A stretch of DNA of 9,831 nt from UBA1724 sp016302315. Its GTDB lineage: Bacteria; Verrucomicrobiota; Lentisphaeria; Oligosphaerales; Oligosphaeraceae. Positions 1 to 8,200 of the stretch are shown here, piece by piece. Numbering within the stretch: the first letter of the stretch is position 1; the number at the start of each line of letters is the position of its first letter. Under the pieces are notes generated by a model that saw only the letters and a program-made list of their open reading frames with translations, had not been told where the DNA came from and made no database searches. Location of the stretch: NCBI GenBank assembly GCA_016302315.1, contig JAEDNW010000092.1:1-9831 (forward strand). Reading direction: 5' to 3'. The translations under genes were made by a program, and so were the position numbers.

Positions 1-91
1 CATTTTACAATGTTTATTTCCAAATATTTATGATTAAATCAGCAGACACTAAATACGGAAGACGCCCTCGTCTGTGGCGCTATTACCCTCC

Positions 92-125
92 CCCCCCAGA
101 ACCCCGGCAGGGAACCCCTGGGGGG
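92..125. repeat. Inverted repeat, 8-bp arms
   Basis: The arms CCCCCCAG (92-99) and CTGGGGGG (118-125) are exact reverse complements around an 18-base loop. It is the first of a series of GC-rich palindromes. There is no T-run beside it, so it is not a convincing intrinsic terminator on either strand. Confidence 0.55.
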
Positions 126-160
126 AACAAGATTATCCCGGAACACGATTGGCGGGACAC

Positions 161-178
161 TCCCCCGCTTGCGGGGGA
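161..178. repeat. Perfect hairpin with CTTG-type turn
   Basis: TCCCCCGC (161-168) and GCGGGGGA (171-178) are exact reverse complements separated by TT. Such CCCCGCTTGCGGGG cores occur as dispersed intergenic palindromes in several GC-rich bacterial genomes. Whether this one is repeated elsewhere in its own genome cannot be seen here. No T-run follows. Confidence 0.6.
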
Positions 179-188
179 CACAGGGGGC

Positions 189-223
189 ATCCTCCTGAAC
201 CCCGCTTGCCGGGGTGGGAGGAT
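189..223. repeat. Long bulged hairpin, 13 paired bases
   Basis: The outer arms ATCCTCC (189-195) and GGAGGAT (217-223) pair, as do the inner arms ACCCCG (199-204) and CGGGGT (210-215). The loop is CTTGC, and there is a 3-base versus 1-base bulge between the two stems. It shares the CCCCGCTTG core with the hairpin at 161-178, which suggests related repeat units. No T-run follows. Confidence 0.55.
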
Positions 224-231
224 CGATAGAC

Positions 232-265
232 GGGGGTGGAGCGGAGCGGGAACCCCCGGCGGGTT
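232..265. repeat. Two competing short inverted repeats
   Basis: GGGGGT (232-237) can pair with ACCCCC (252-257). Alternatively AACCC (251-255) can pair with GGGTT (261-265), which on the plus strand is followed by TATTT. The second form is faintly terminator-like for plus-strand transcription, but the stem has only 5 bp and no plus-strand gene lies upstream, so I do not call a terminator. Confidence 0.35.
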
Positions 266-328
266 TATTTGTGAACTTCCAGTCTTTTTGACACTAAAAA
301 CCGCACCGTCCCTCCAAAGCTTCAGGCC

Positions 329-361
329 CGGGGGAAGCAGAGTATTCCCCCGCAGCTGCGG
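329..361. repeat. 8-bp hairpin abutting a 12-bp perfect palindrome
   Basis: CGGGGGAA (329-336) pairs exactly with TTCCCCCG (345-352) around an 8-base loop. It overlaps CCGCAGCTGCGG (350-361), a perfect 12-bp palindrome. Both lie 29 or more bases beyond the transposase stop codon in the direction of transposase transcription. They could form a 3'-end structure of the insertion sequence. No U-run follows directly, so a terminator role is uncertain. Confidence 0.5.
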
Positions 362-389
362 TTTCTCTTCCAGACGGCCAGCCTTTGCG

Positions 390-1082
390 CTACAGTCTTC
401 TAAGCCTTTCGCTTAGTTCGGCGGCCTGGGTCTTGACGAACTCCTCTCCGAGGCCGAAGGCCCGCAGGATCTCCTTCTGGGTGGCGGTCACGGCATGATC
501 CAGGCGGTAGACGCCGTCGCCGCCCCGGATCATTTCGATCTTCTCCAGCTCCCGCATCGCGGCGGGCACGGTCATGTAGTTTGCCTTGCGCTCGTTCTTC
601 AGGACCGCCGCCTTCAGGCTGGTGTATATCTTGTTGCGGATGATGAGGGCGACGAACTCGATGAAGATCTTGGCCGATGCGGCCTCGTCCGAGCAGACCC
701 GCAGGGAGCGGTTTCCCAGATAGGGTTTGTCGCCCCGGAAGAGCTTCTCCGAGTCGTCCCGGCTCTTGTAGAGCGTGAGCGCCTCCCTGGCCGTCATCTC
801 CTCGGATGTCACGATGCAGAAATATCCGCTGAGCCTGAGCTCCCGCTCCACGATTTCGCTCCTCTCCCTGGCGGAAAGCAGCCTTCCTTTGTCCAGGACG
901 AGGTCGTAGGAGATGTAGATCCGCTCCCCGCGGCTGCGCCCCCTGTTCCAGGCGTTCAGGAAGCCGGCGCTCTGGTCGTCGGTGACGGAGCCGAGGAAAT
1001 CCGACACCTTGCTGTCGGAGTACATCCTCATCCCCTCGGTGAAGAGCGGATGGTTGTAGGCGTAGTCCGGGGGGTATACGTA
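390..1082 (-). pseudogene. 5'-truncated IS1634/IS4-type DDE transposase, C-terminal part
   Basis: This is the C-terminal part of a DDE transposase, about 230 residues, against roughly 500-600 in a full family member. Counting from the internal ATG at 1031, residues 88-102 read YKSRDDSEKLFRGDK. This is an exact Y-(2)-R-(3)-E-(6)-K signature of the IS4-related families, with catalytic Glu95. Around it are other family-typical stretches: TSEEMTAREAL before, then DKPYLGNRSLRV and IFIEFVALIIRNKIY after. The open frame continues upstream past that ATG to a TGA at 1085-1083, and the upstream residues (such as HPLFTEGMRMYSDSK) still look like transposase. The ATG is therefore not a real start. The N-terminal domain and both catalytic Asp residues are gone, so it cannot be active. 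The IS1634 subgroup is from pattern memory. The broader IS4-like DDE assignment is firm. Confidence 0.85.
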
Positions 1083-1262
1083 TCAGGACGAGCGTGGCTT
1101 CGATGTGGCGGAGCACATGGCCGGGAACCAGGCTTTGGGGCCAGTTGACCAACATGGGGGTGGGTCTGGGCATGGTTTCGGGCATTGTCGCCCCCCTGGG
1201 CGGCGCCGTTGGCGGGATGGTTTCCCAGGCCATGGGGAAGGCCGTGGGGGCGGCGGTCCCGG
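1081..1262 (+). pseudogene. Fragment of SPFH/band-7 (YdjI-like) protein, frameshifted
   Basis: Between the transposase remnant and the transporter gene lies a short plus-strand stretch that reads like real protein. From 1081 the frame gives YQDERGFDVAEHMAGNQALG. After one extra base, most simply in the GGGG run at 1137-1140, the next frame continues QLTNMGVGLGMVSG and then a Gly/Met-rich tail to about 1262. This resembles the segment before the C-terminal zinc ribbon in YdjI-type SPFH proteins, where a charged helix with an AGN-like end leads into GMGLGMG repeats. Both ends are missing: the left meets insertion-sequence DNA and the right stops at the transporter's 3' end. Only about 60 of the expected 300-400 residues remain. 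The family call is from memory of the motif pattern. A chance Gly-rich frame in GC-rich DNA is the main alternative. Confidence 0.42.
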
Positions 1263-1265
1263 GGA

Positions 1266-2678
1266 CTATGCCTGTGCCTTTTCCCTTTCGCGTTTTTCCT
1301 CCAGCGCTGCGTGGATTTCGGCCATTTTTTCCTTGCTTAAGGGGTAGAAAAGGAAAATGGCCATGGTGACGGCCAGCCCCAGGATAGGGAGGGTGATATA
1401 GAGCGTCTTCATTTTCATGAGGATATTCCAGGGGATTTCGCCCTGGGCTAGGAGCTCCGGGCTGTAGCCGCAGAATTTCAATGTGAGGCCGCTGGTGATT
1501 CCGCAGATGGCATTGGAGGTCTTGGCGATGAATCCGCGGAGGGACGAGAGCATGCCCTCCGCCCTCCGCCCGGTGCGGTATTCCTCGTATTCGCAGATGT
1601 CGGAGCACATGGAGTCGAGCATCAGTCCGCAGCCTTGGTTGGAGAGATAGATGAGGACCATGCTGAAGAGGTGGGCGTAAGGCCACTTGGGGGTATAGGT
1701 GAAAATCAGCGTCAGGTAGGCCAGGATGTTGATGGCCATGCCTGTGAACCATCCAGAGCGTTTCCCCACCCGTTTGGCCAGCCGAATCATGAAGAAGAGG
1801 CTGAATATGCTGATGACCGACCCCATGGTCCACGTGAGGAATTGGATTTTGCCATTGAATTCGGCGTCTCCGCGGCAGATGTAATGGAGGGTCAGCAGTC
1901 CGGCGACGCCGCTTCCCGCCCCGCAGATGATGATGTGGGTCATCTGTCCCAGCAGTTGCAGAAGGAAGGGGAAGTTTCCGAAGGCGCTCTTCAGTGAGGT
2001 GAAGACGGAGGGTTTCTTCTGGGTGGCCAGGCCCCGGGGGGGCTCCTTGCAGCAGAGGGCCGGCATGGTGCCCAGGAGGATGACGACGGCGCCGGCCACG
2101 GAGGAGGTGACGATGGCCCCCTGCTGGATGTCCTTGAAGAGGCGGGGATTCACGCTGAACGTGTATACAAGGGGGGTGAAGAACTGCCCGCAGAGTCCCA
2201 GATAGCGTCTCCAGCAAAGGACCCGCGTGCGTTCCTCGTAGTCGTCGGAGAGTTCGAATCCTAGGGCAGTGAAGGGGACGACGAAGACGGTGTAGGCCAT
2301 GGCGTAGAGGCATCCCCAGAGGCAGAAAAAGAGGAATGGGCCGTTGGCGTACCATGGGTTCTTCACCGTATCCAACAGTGGGGGTGTCCAATGGAAGGGG
2401 AGGAGGAGTCCGCAGAGGAGTGCGCCAATGACGATGAGGGGCCTACGGCGTCCCCAGGGGGAGCGGAAATTGTCGGACCAGTTTCCGATGATGGGGTCGG
2501 TGATGGCGTCGAACAGCCGGGGGACGGCAAGGCCGATTCCCGCCAGGACGGGGTCCATTCCAAAGAAGTCCACGTAGATATACAGGAAGAGGATGAGCAC
2601 TATGTTGAAGGTGTAGTTGTCGGCCCATCCGCCTAAACCCCATCCGATTTTTTCTTTCCAGCTGACTTTGTTTGCCAT
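1266..2678 (-). CDS. GPH/MelB-family cation:sugar symporter (MFS)
   Basis: This is an inner-membrane sugar transporter of the glycoside-pentoside-hexuronide:cation symporter family, 470 aa, the usual length, with about 12 hydrophobic segments. The N-terminus WKEKIGWGLGGWADN is typical. Residues 54-65 (RLFDAITDPIIG) match the helix-II motif of MelB, and Asp57 and Asp61 correspond to cation-site Asp55 and Asp59. The loop SPWGRRRPLIVIG follows. PFTALGFEL in helix IV lacks an Asp at the place of MelB Asp124. The central-loop motif EYEEYRTGRRAEG (363-375) is also classic for the family. The start at 2678 gives the family-like N-terminus. ATG at 2690 (with GGAA upstream) and TTG at 2711 are in-frame alternatives, and no strong ribosome binding site decides between them. 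It is the last gene of the set, 53 bases after the glycosidase, and fits uptake of that enzyme's product. The substrate and coupling ion are not determined. Confidence 0.88.
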   Translation of the reverse strand: MANKVSWKEKIGWGLGGWADNYTFNIVLILFLYIYVDFFGMDPVLAGIGLAVPRLFDAITDPIIGNWSDNFRSPWGRRRPLIVIGALLCGLLLPFHWTPPLLDTVKNPWYANGPFLFFCLWGCLYAMAYTVFVVPFTALGFELSDDYEERTRVLCWRRYLGLCGQFFTPLVYTFSVNPRLFKDIQQGAIVTSSVAGAVVILLGTMPALCCKEPPRGLATQKKPSVFTSLKSAFGNFPFLLQLLGQMTHIIICGAGSGVAGLLTLHYICRGDAEFNGKIQFLTWTMGSVISIFSLFFMIRLAKRVGKRSGWFTGMAINILAYLTLIFTYTPKWPYAHLFSMVLIYLSNQGCGLMLDSMCSDICEYEEYRTGRRAEGMLSSLRGFIAKTSNAICGITSGLTLKFCGYSPELLAQGEIPWNILMKMKTLYITLPILGLAVTMAIFLFYPLSKEKMAEIHAALEEKREREKAQA

Positions 2679-2731
2679 TGTGTGGTTCATGAGCATTCCG
2701 GGTAGTTGCAACAGGGGAGCGTCCTGCGGGG

Positions 2732-5290
2732 TTATTCACCTTGTTTGTATTCGAGATGAAAGAGGACGGTCCCGGCCTTGGGATGTTCGTAGACGAGTTG
2801 ACGGGTGGTGGGGAAATCCCTGGCCTCGGGGAAAACCTGCCTCACCCGGGAAGGGGTGCCAGGCAGGGTGAGCACGGTGCGTCCTGGCGCTGTCTTGTGG
2901 ACGGCCAGGAGGGAGCGTGTGGCAAAGAGGATGGCGTCCTCCTGCAGGTACCGGTGGACGCCGGCGGTCTTGTAGAGTTCAGTCAGCTGTTCCCCTGTGA
3001 GAGTGTTGTTTTCCCCGAAAAGCACGCGGGGGTGGCCGCGCCACCGTTCGGCCGCAGGCGGTTCGCACTGCAGGACGACGTAGGCGCCTTGTTCCAGCAG
3101 CCTGTCGACGAGACGTTGCTTTTCCCCGGTCAGATGGAGGAGGTTGGGGAAGACATAGACCTTGTAGGGGCGTGTGGAGGGGAGGGAGAGGTCCTCGGTT
3201 AGAAGCGTGTCGAAGGGGACGCCGAGGTGTCTCATCCTCTCCCCCAGTTCTCCCACCAGCCGTGCCGTGAAGCGGTTGGGATTGACCTCGCTGGTGTGGA
3301 AGGTCACGCTTCCGAAGTCGCAGGCCAGGCAGACCTCCGAGACCCGGGAGACGTCGGGATACTGTTCCCAGAGGGAGCGCAGTTTGGCGAAGAGGGAGAG
3401 CGTGTGTGGGGTATCGTACCAGCCTGCGTCGAAATCGTAGTACCAGAGCGCGGCCCCGTGGACCATGGCGTTGCAGAAGTCTCGGACGAGTTGTCCGTCG
3501 GTTTCCTCCTGGGTGGTTGCGGCGCGGTCAGTGGAGGAAGAGGAGGTGTGTGGCCTGGCATCCGATTCCAGGATGGCTGTTTTCCCGTGGAGGGGGTAGC
3601 TGTCCAGGACTCCCCGTGGCAGTCCGCTGTTTCCTGTCTTCCGGTAGGCGTAGCAGTAGGGGGCGCATTGGAAGTCCACCTCTTCCCCGTTGAGGATGTC
3701 CGGCTGGTTCAGGGTCCAGGCGCTGGAGGGGTAGTTCACGCCGAAGAAATAACCGCTGTAGTTTCCGATGGGCAGGTCCCGCGGGCTTGCCTGGCGCACG
3801 ATGCGGCTGAAGAAGTATTGGCAGCGCATGTTTTCACGTCCCATGCATTCGCCGAAGTCGATGCCCCGTCTGTCCATGCCGGGGACAAATACCTGGCCGT
3901 CCTTGCGGAGGAGGCGCTGTTCCGGGGAGGGAATCCGGGCCGTAGCCAGGGTGACGGAGGGGTCCTTCCAGGCCTCCTGCAAAGCCGTGTCCGTGGCATA
4001 TCTTTCACGGAGGAATTGGGAGAATGCCTCCTGCATGGGGCGGCTGACATCCGGCATCTCCTTGGGCATTCCGTACATGTGCCATTCCGTGTAGAGTCCG
4101 TATCCTATATGCCAGGCGACGATGCGCTTTGCCGGGAGGGAGCGGCTGAGGCGGGAGACAAACGCGCCCAAAGCCTTTCCCGCCATTTCCTTCCAGAGGG
4201 AGGAGGCATAGGAGGCGCGCAGGGAGGGGGTGGTCAATTCGTCGCCGTCATAGACAGGCTTGGCGCCGCTGGCGTAGGCGATGGCCTCATCGGGGTGTGC
4301 CTCGAGGAACCAGCGTGGAGGCACGAGGTCAAGGGAGAGGATGAAGCGCGCTTCTGGGGCGGCGGCGGCCCAATGGAGGAGTTTGGCCTCAATTTCCGCC
4401 GTGTCCACGGAGCCGTCTGGCTTCCAGAAATCCCGCATGAAGGCGCTGACCATAAAGATGCGGAACCCGGCCTCGTGGAACCGGCGGAGTCTGCTGAACT
4501 CCTCCTGTTTCCGGGCATCGAGGTAGTAGGCATTGTAGAAGGGGCAGCTGTATTCATTCGCGCCGTCCGTCAGGAAGGGGAGTCCATTCCTGCGTTCAAA
4601 GCGCACGGCGGGCGGGGCGTCCTCGGTCTGCAGCTGTGCCGTCACGGTGGCGATGGAGGCCTGGATTTCCTGTTGGAGGCTGTTGCTATGGGAGTGGCGT
4701 TCCGCGATTTCCTCCGCCGTCATGAAATCTTCGATGCGGATATGCTTTTGCCAGGAGTTGTAGGCATCCACGTCGCACACCACGTCGGTCCGTCCCCAGT
4801 CAGCCGTGTCTGCCTCCCTTTTGGTCCAGGAGAGGTCGTTTTCCCCGAAGGGGGCGTGCCATTGCCAGGAGGCGTCAGTCACGAGTATCCTGGGGGCTTT
4901 TTCCCCGGGGAGGGTGAATTCCGCGAACATCAGGAGTCCCGCCCGGCTTGTCAGGTTTTCCACTTGCACGGCAATGGTGTTGTGTCCGGCCGCAAAGGTG
5001 CTTTCCGCCTTCAGCGGGGCGCAGCGGAAGTTCTTTTCCTGGCGGACAAGATGGCCGTTGATGTAGATTTGGTAGAAGTCGTCTCCGGAGAAGCGCACCG
5101 TTCCCGCAACCGGGGCGGCAGGCAGGTGGAAATCGTAGCGGAAGCAGACTGTCTCCCGGGCCCCTTGTTGCTTCTGGGGGCGCCAGATCCACTTTGCCTT
5201 GGTTTCCGCGGAGAGGGAGCGGGCGAATCCCAGGACGATGATGAGCAGGAGTGTTAGGGTGAGTCGTGGCATTGTTGTCTTTCGGCTCAT
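2732..5290 (-). CDS. Exported GH42-like (clan GH-A) glycoside hydrolase, shorter paralogue
   Basis: Predicted extracytoplasmic glycosidase, 852 aa. Residues 1-28 form a signal peptide with likely cleavage after SLSA. Residues 31-130 start with AKWIWRP and contain FRYDFHLP and YINGHLV, a beta-sandwich like the N-terminal accessory domain of alpha-L-rhamnosidases and GH2-type enzymes. Residues about 235-640 look like a TIM barrel. WHIGYGLYTEWHMYG puts a candidate acid/base at Glu402, and AILESDARPH puts a candidate nucleophile at Glu575. Residues about 650-750 (YKVYVFPNLLHLT, then LLEQGAYVVL) resemble the GATase-like second domain of GH42. A beta-rich tail ends the protein. It is clearly paralogous to the upstream gene. 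The start follows the previous stop by 5 bases and has AAGGAA 8 bases upstream. A longer upstream open frame exists, but it would overlap the previous gene and has no signal peptide. The substrate is unknown; the exact GH family is not recognised. Confidence 0.75.
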   Translation of the reverse strand: MSRKTTMPRLTLTLLLIIVLGFARSLSAETKAKWIWRPQKQQGARETVCFRYDFHLPAAPVAGTVRFSGDDFYQIYINGHLVRQEKNFRCAPLKAESTFAAGHNTIAVQVENLTSRAGLLMFAEFTLPGEKAPRILVTDASWQWHAPFGENDLSWTKREADTADWGRTDVVCDVDAYNSWQKHIRIEDFMTAEEIAERHSHSNSLQQEIQASIATVTAQLQTEDAPPAVRFERRNGLPFLTDGANEYSCPFYNAYYLDARKQEEFSRLRRFHEAGFRIFMVSAFMRDFWKPDGSVDTAEIEAKLLHWAAAAPEARFILSLDLVPPRWFLEAHPDEAIAYASGAKPVYDGDELTTPSLRASYASSLWKEMAGKALGAFVSRLSRSLPAKRIVAWHIGYGLYTEWHMYGMPKEMPDVSRPMQEAFSQFLRERYATDTALQEAWKDPSVTLATARIPSPEQRLLRKDGQVFVPGMDRRGIDFGECMGRENMRCQYFFSRIVRQASPRDLPIGNYSGYFFGVNYPSSAWTLNQPDILNGEEVDFQCAPYCYAYRKTGNSGLPRGVLDSYPLHGKTAILESDARPHTSSSSTDRAATTQEETDGQLVRDFCNAMVHGAALWYYDFDAGWYDTPHTLSLFAKLRSLWEQYPDVSRVSEVCLACDFGSVTFHTSEVNPNRFTARLVGELGERMRHLGVPFDTLLTEDLSLPSTRPYKVYVFPNLLHLTGEKQRLVDRLLEQGAYVVLQCEPPAAERWRGHPRVLFGENNTLTGEQLTELYKTAGVHRYLQEDAILFATRSLLAVHKTAPGRTVLTLPGTPSRVRQVFPEARDFPTTRQLVYEHPKAGTVLFHLEYKQGE

Positions 5291-5295
5291 GTGGA

Positions 5296-8200
5296 TTATT
5301 CCTTGTCTCGGAGGCGCTTCAGCAATTCCTTGCCATCCGGCCCGACATAGAAAAGCCAGGAGGAGTGGAGGGGGGCTTCGAAGGAGAAATGGTCTACGTC
5401 CTTGGCGAGGAGGCGGTGGCGATACACATCCACCACATCTGCTTTTTCCCGCAGGCGAATGGTTTTCCTGCCGGGGAAGCGCGTATGGAGTGCGATGAAG
5501 CCATTTCCCGCCTCCAGGGGGTCGCCTTCCTCCCCGTAGAGATGCACGCCGCTCTGCTTGGCCAGCGAGCGATAGAATTCCGTGGGGAAGACGTATGCCC
5601 CGCAGAAGATGGTCCGTGCCTTTCCCGTCTTGCGTTCTGCGTATCCGCAGGATTCCGTGCCCGTGTAGTTTGCGAGGCAAAGCACCCCGTCCTCCGGCAG
5701 GACGGCGAACCCTGGAGTCAAGGTGTCTTCTTGGAGGCCGAGGTATTCCTCCGGTCCCAGGCGGACTTCCGCCGGAAGCCGCTGGTGCTTTGAGAAGCGG
5801 AAGCCCGTGAGCCTCTCCATGTTTTCCACGCCCTCCTCCAGGCCGTCGTAGTATCCGGGGGCGTAGAGCCAGAGCATGGTGACATCCCGTTCCTGGAGCC
5901 GCTGGATGGCCTGCCGGAAGCGGCTGTCACAGGCGATGGCATTGGCGAAGATGTAGAGTTTGTAGTCGCCGGGGTGGTCAGCCAGGTCTTCGGCGAGGAG
6001 GAAATCCACGGGTGCGCCGCATCGTGAGAGGTCGGCGGCGAGGACAGAGGTCAGGTATCCCGACAGGTGGGTGCCCCCTTGGGGGAACGTTCCGACGCCG
6101 CCGGTGAAATTGTAGTTTTGGCGCAGGGAGTCGTTCCTGGGGACGGAGCGTTTTTCCCCTGCCAGGTAGAAGCAGGACTCCTCGCTGAAGACCAAGGCGA
6201 TTTCCGCCTTCCGAGGGAGGTTCCTTTCCCAGGAGAACTGGCCGGCGATGGAGGTGTCCCGTTCCAGGGTCCGCATTTCCGGGAAGGAGAATTCGCTGTG
6301 GAACTGTCCTTCGAAGGTGTACATCAGGATTCCGCTCTGGTGGCACAAGGCGATTCCGAAGCTACGCTTCAGGTAGTCCAGGCTTTGCCGTGCGTTCAGG
6401 GTCTGGTCGTAGTTGGTGCTCTTGAGAGGAGGGATGGCATGGGTGCGGGGGTCATCTTCCACCAGGGAGAGCGTCCCGTTTGCCTGGATGGAGGCGAAGG
6501 GCTTCATGTCCAGCAGGGTTTCCCCCATGTGGCGGACGGTATAGGAAGGGGGGGACATGAGAAAGTCCACTGCGCCGCTTTCCAGCATTTTTTTCAAGGC
6601 GAAGTGTCCGCCTCCCTGGAAGAAGGGGCCGTTCGGCAGGTTTACGAGATACCCATAGTAGGTTCCCACCAGTTTCCGATGGCCGCATGCCTCCTTGGCG
6701 GCGCGGCAGAGGTCGACGACCAGGTCGCATATGCTTTCCGAGGAGAAGCGGTTGTAGGCGATGATGTCCAGTTCCTCCGTTGTGGAAAGCAGGTCTCCGC
6801 CCGTGGGGGACTTTCGCATGCGTCGTTCCGTGGAGGGGATGGCCGCCTTTCCCAGGGTCGGGTATTGGCTGGCGGCGAAGGCGGCGAAGGCCTCCCGGCC
6901 GGGCGTGGAGTAGTCGAAGAACCATTTGTCCATGTGGCTCCAGCCAATCCATTCCGCCGTATGCCCGCCGATAATGCGATATCCCGCAATCCGGTCTGCA
7001 TAGGGAGAGGCTTCCAGGTAGGCCACGCACTTTTCCACGGCCTCTCGGAGGTCGGCGTGGGCCCGGGGGGAGGAGAAGGAGTGGGGGGTCTCGGGGAAGG
7101 GGTGTCGGCTTCGGCGGCCGTCTTCCGTCCGCGCCATCTCCTGGGGATGCTTCTGTTCCCAGGCCGGAGGGGGATAGCAGGCCACCTGGACAAGGAATCT
7201 CGCCTCGGGATAGAGCGACTGGGCCTGTTCCATGGCGATGTCAAAGGCGGTGAAGTCGAATTTTCCCTCGTCCAGCCACCATTGTCCCATGGGGAAGAGC
7301 AGCCTGAACCCCGTGTCCATGGGGTCGGGTCCGCTATTCCGCGGGACGCAGGCGATGACAGGGAAACGGAGTTTCCCATCCAGGAAGAGCCTGGGACCGA
7401 CGGGGGTGGGGCGCATTTCGGCGGTCGTGGCGCCGGCGGGGGCGTCGGGGATTTCCGTGCATTGGAAATCGCAGAGGAGTTCCCCCTTCATTTCCCGGGA
7501 AGTCTCGATTTTGAGGGAGACCCGCCCAGTCTTCAAGGTTTTCGGCAAAGGGTATTCAACGGGGAAGCTCCAGGTGCCATCCGCTTCTCGGTGCACATTT
7601 TCCCGGGTCACGTCGGCGTACCTTGGGGGGAGTGCCAGCCCCGATTCCAGGGTCGGGAAGAGGCGCACGGCGGTAGGCAGGGGAGGGACCTCCCCCTTCA
7701 AGCGCACCCTGGCCCGGAAGAGGTCCCCCGCCTTCCACTGCTCCGAGTCTGGCAGGACGCCCACCGCCTCCTGGGGGCATTGAATGTCAACATAGGGCAT
7801 GGTTTTGTTCCAGGGCATGCCGGGGGGCGGCTCGTGCCAGGCGGCCTTCGTCCATTGGGAATCGTCGAAGTCCAGCGTCTCCCATCCCGCTTGCGGGGGG
7901 AGTGCCGCCTTGCAGTCCTGGTCCGAGCTGATCCGGAGAAATTGTCCATCCTGGCAAACGACTTGCAAATCCACCAGGACTCCTCCCGCGCTGCGGAGGT
8001 TCCTGTATTGGACTGCCAGGAGATTTTCCCCGGGATGGAGATATTCCCCGGCTTCCAGGGTGGCGGGAGATTCCCACCCCTCCTTGTTCAGCACGCGGGT
8101 GCCATTGAGATACACTTCCCCTGCATCGTCAGCCAGAAAAACCAGCACCGCGCGCTTTACGCCACAAGGAAGATGGAACCTTTTTCGGAGGAGGTAGGTG

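Larger units (their letters stand above)
1..389. other. Non-coding region with clustered GC-rich palindromes
   Basis: No credible gene is visible here. The first 60 bases are AT-rich. From about 85 to 361 the sequence becomes very rich in runs of C and G and contains at least five inverted repeats, listed separately. One plus-strand reading frame stays open at 30-416, but its product is a low-complexity Pro/Arg/Gly string with no recognisable domain, and it runs antisense into the transposase remnant, so I do not call it. Part of the right side (about 270-389) is probably the non-coding end of the insertion sequence whose transposase remnant begins at 390. I could not identify the terminal inverted repeat or a target duplication. 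Confidence 0.6.
275..1085 (-). mobile_element. Truncated IS1634/IS4-type insertion sequence (approximate bounds)
   Basis: The region is defined by the C-terminal transposase remnant at 390-1082 plus the non-coding DNA downstream of its stop. The inner (5') part of the element is missing. At 1083-1085 the transposase frame meets a stop, and the sequence changes to unrelated plus-strand coding-like DNA. The downstream end is not resolved. A TTTTT (285-289) / AAAAA (296-300) inverted pair and a change in composition near 265-300 suggest it lies around there, but no terminal inverted repeat or target-site duplication can be recognised with only one end present. The element should be immobile. Confidence 0.35.

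Noticed and set aside
161..223. CRISPR array or intrinsic terminators in the palindrome cluster
   Set aside because: The palindromes are not regularly spaced direct repeats with unique spacers, and none is followed by a solid U-run, so neither call is supported.
30..416. 128-codon plus-strand open frame at the left end
   Set aside because: The product is a Pro/Arg/Gly-rich string produced by the GC palindromes, with no ribosome binding site or domain, and it overlaps the transposase remnant antisense.
1256..1266. GTCCC-G-GGGAC inverted repeat at the transporter stop codon as an operon terminator
   Set aside because: The stem is only 5 bp with a one-base loop, which cannot fold as a hairpin, and no U-run follows on the minus strand.
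400..2391. 663-codon minus-strand open frame across the transporter and transposase remnant
   Set aside because: It is out of frame with both supported coding sequences, very rich in Pro, Arg, His and Gly, and crosses a clear junction at about 1083.
3227..5257. 676-codon plus-strand open frame antisense to the shorter glycosidase
   Set aside because: Same reason: low-complexity composition, no recognisable domain, and a well-supported gene on the other strand.
5291..5680. N-terminal extension of the shorter glycosidase up to 5680
   Set aside because: The extension would overlap 385 bases of the preceding gene, is Arg/Pro-rich without features, and would bury the signal peptide that begins at 5290.
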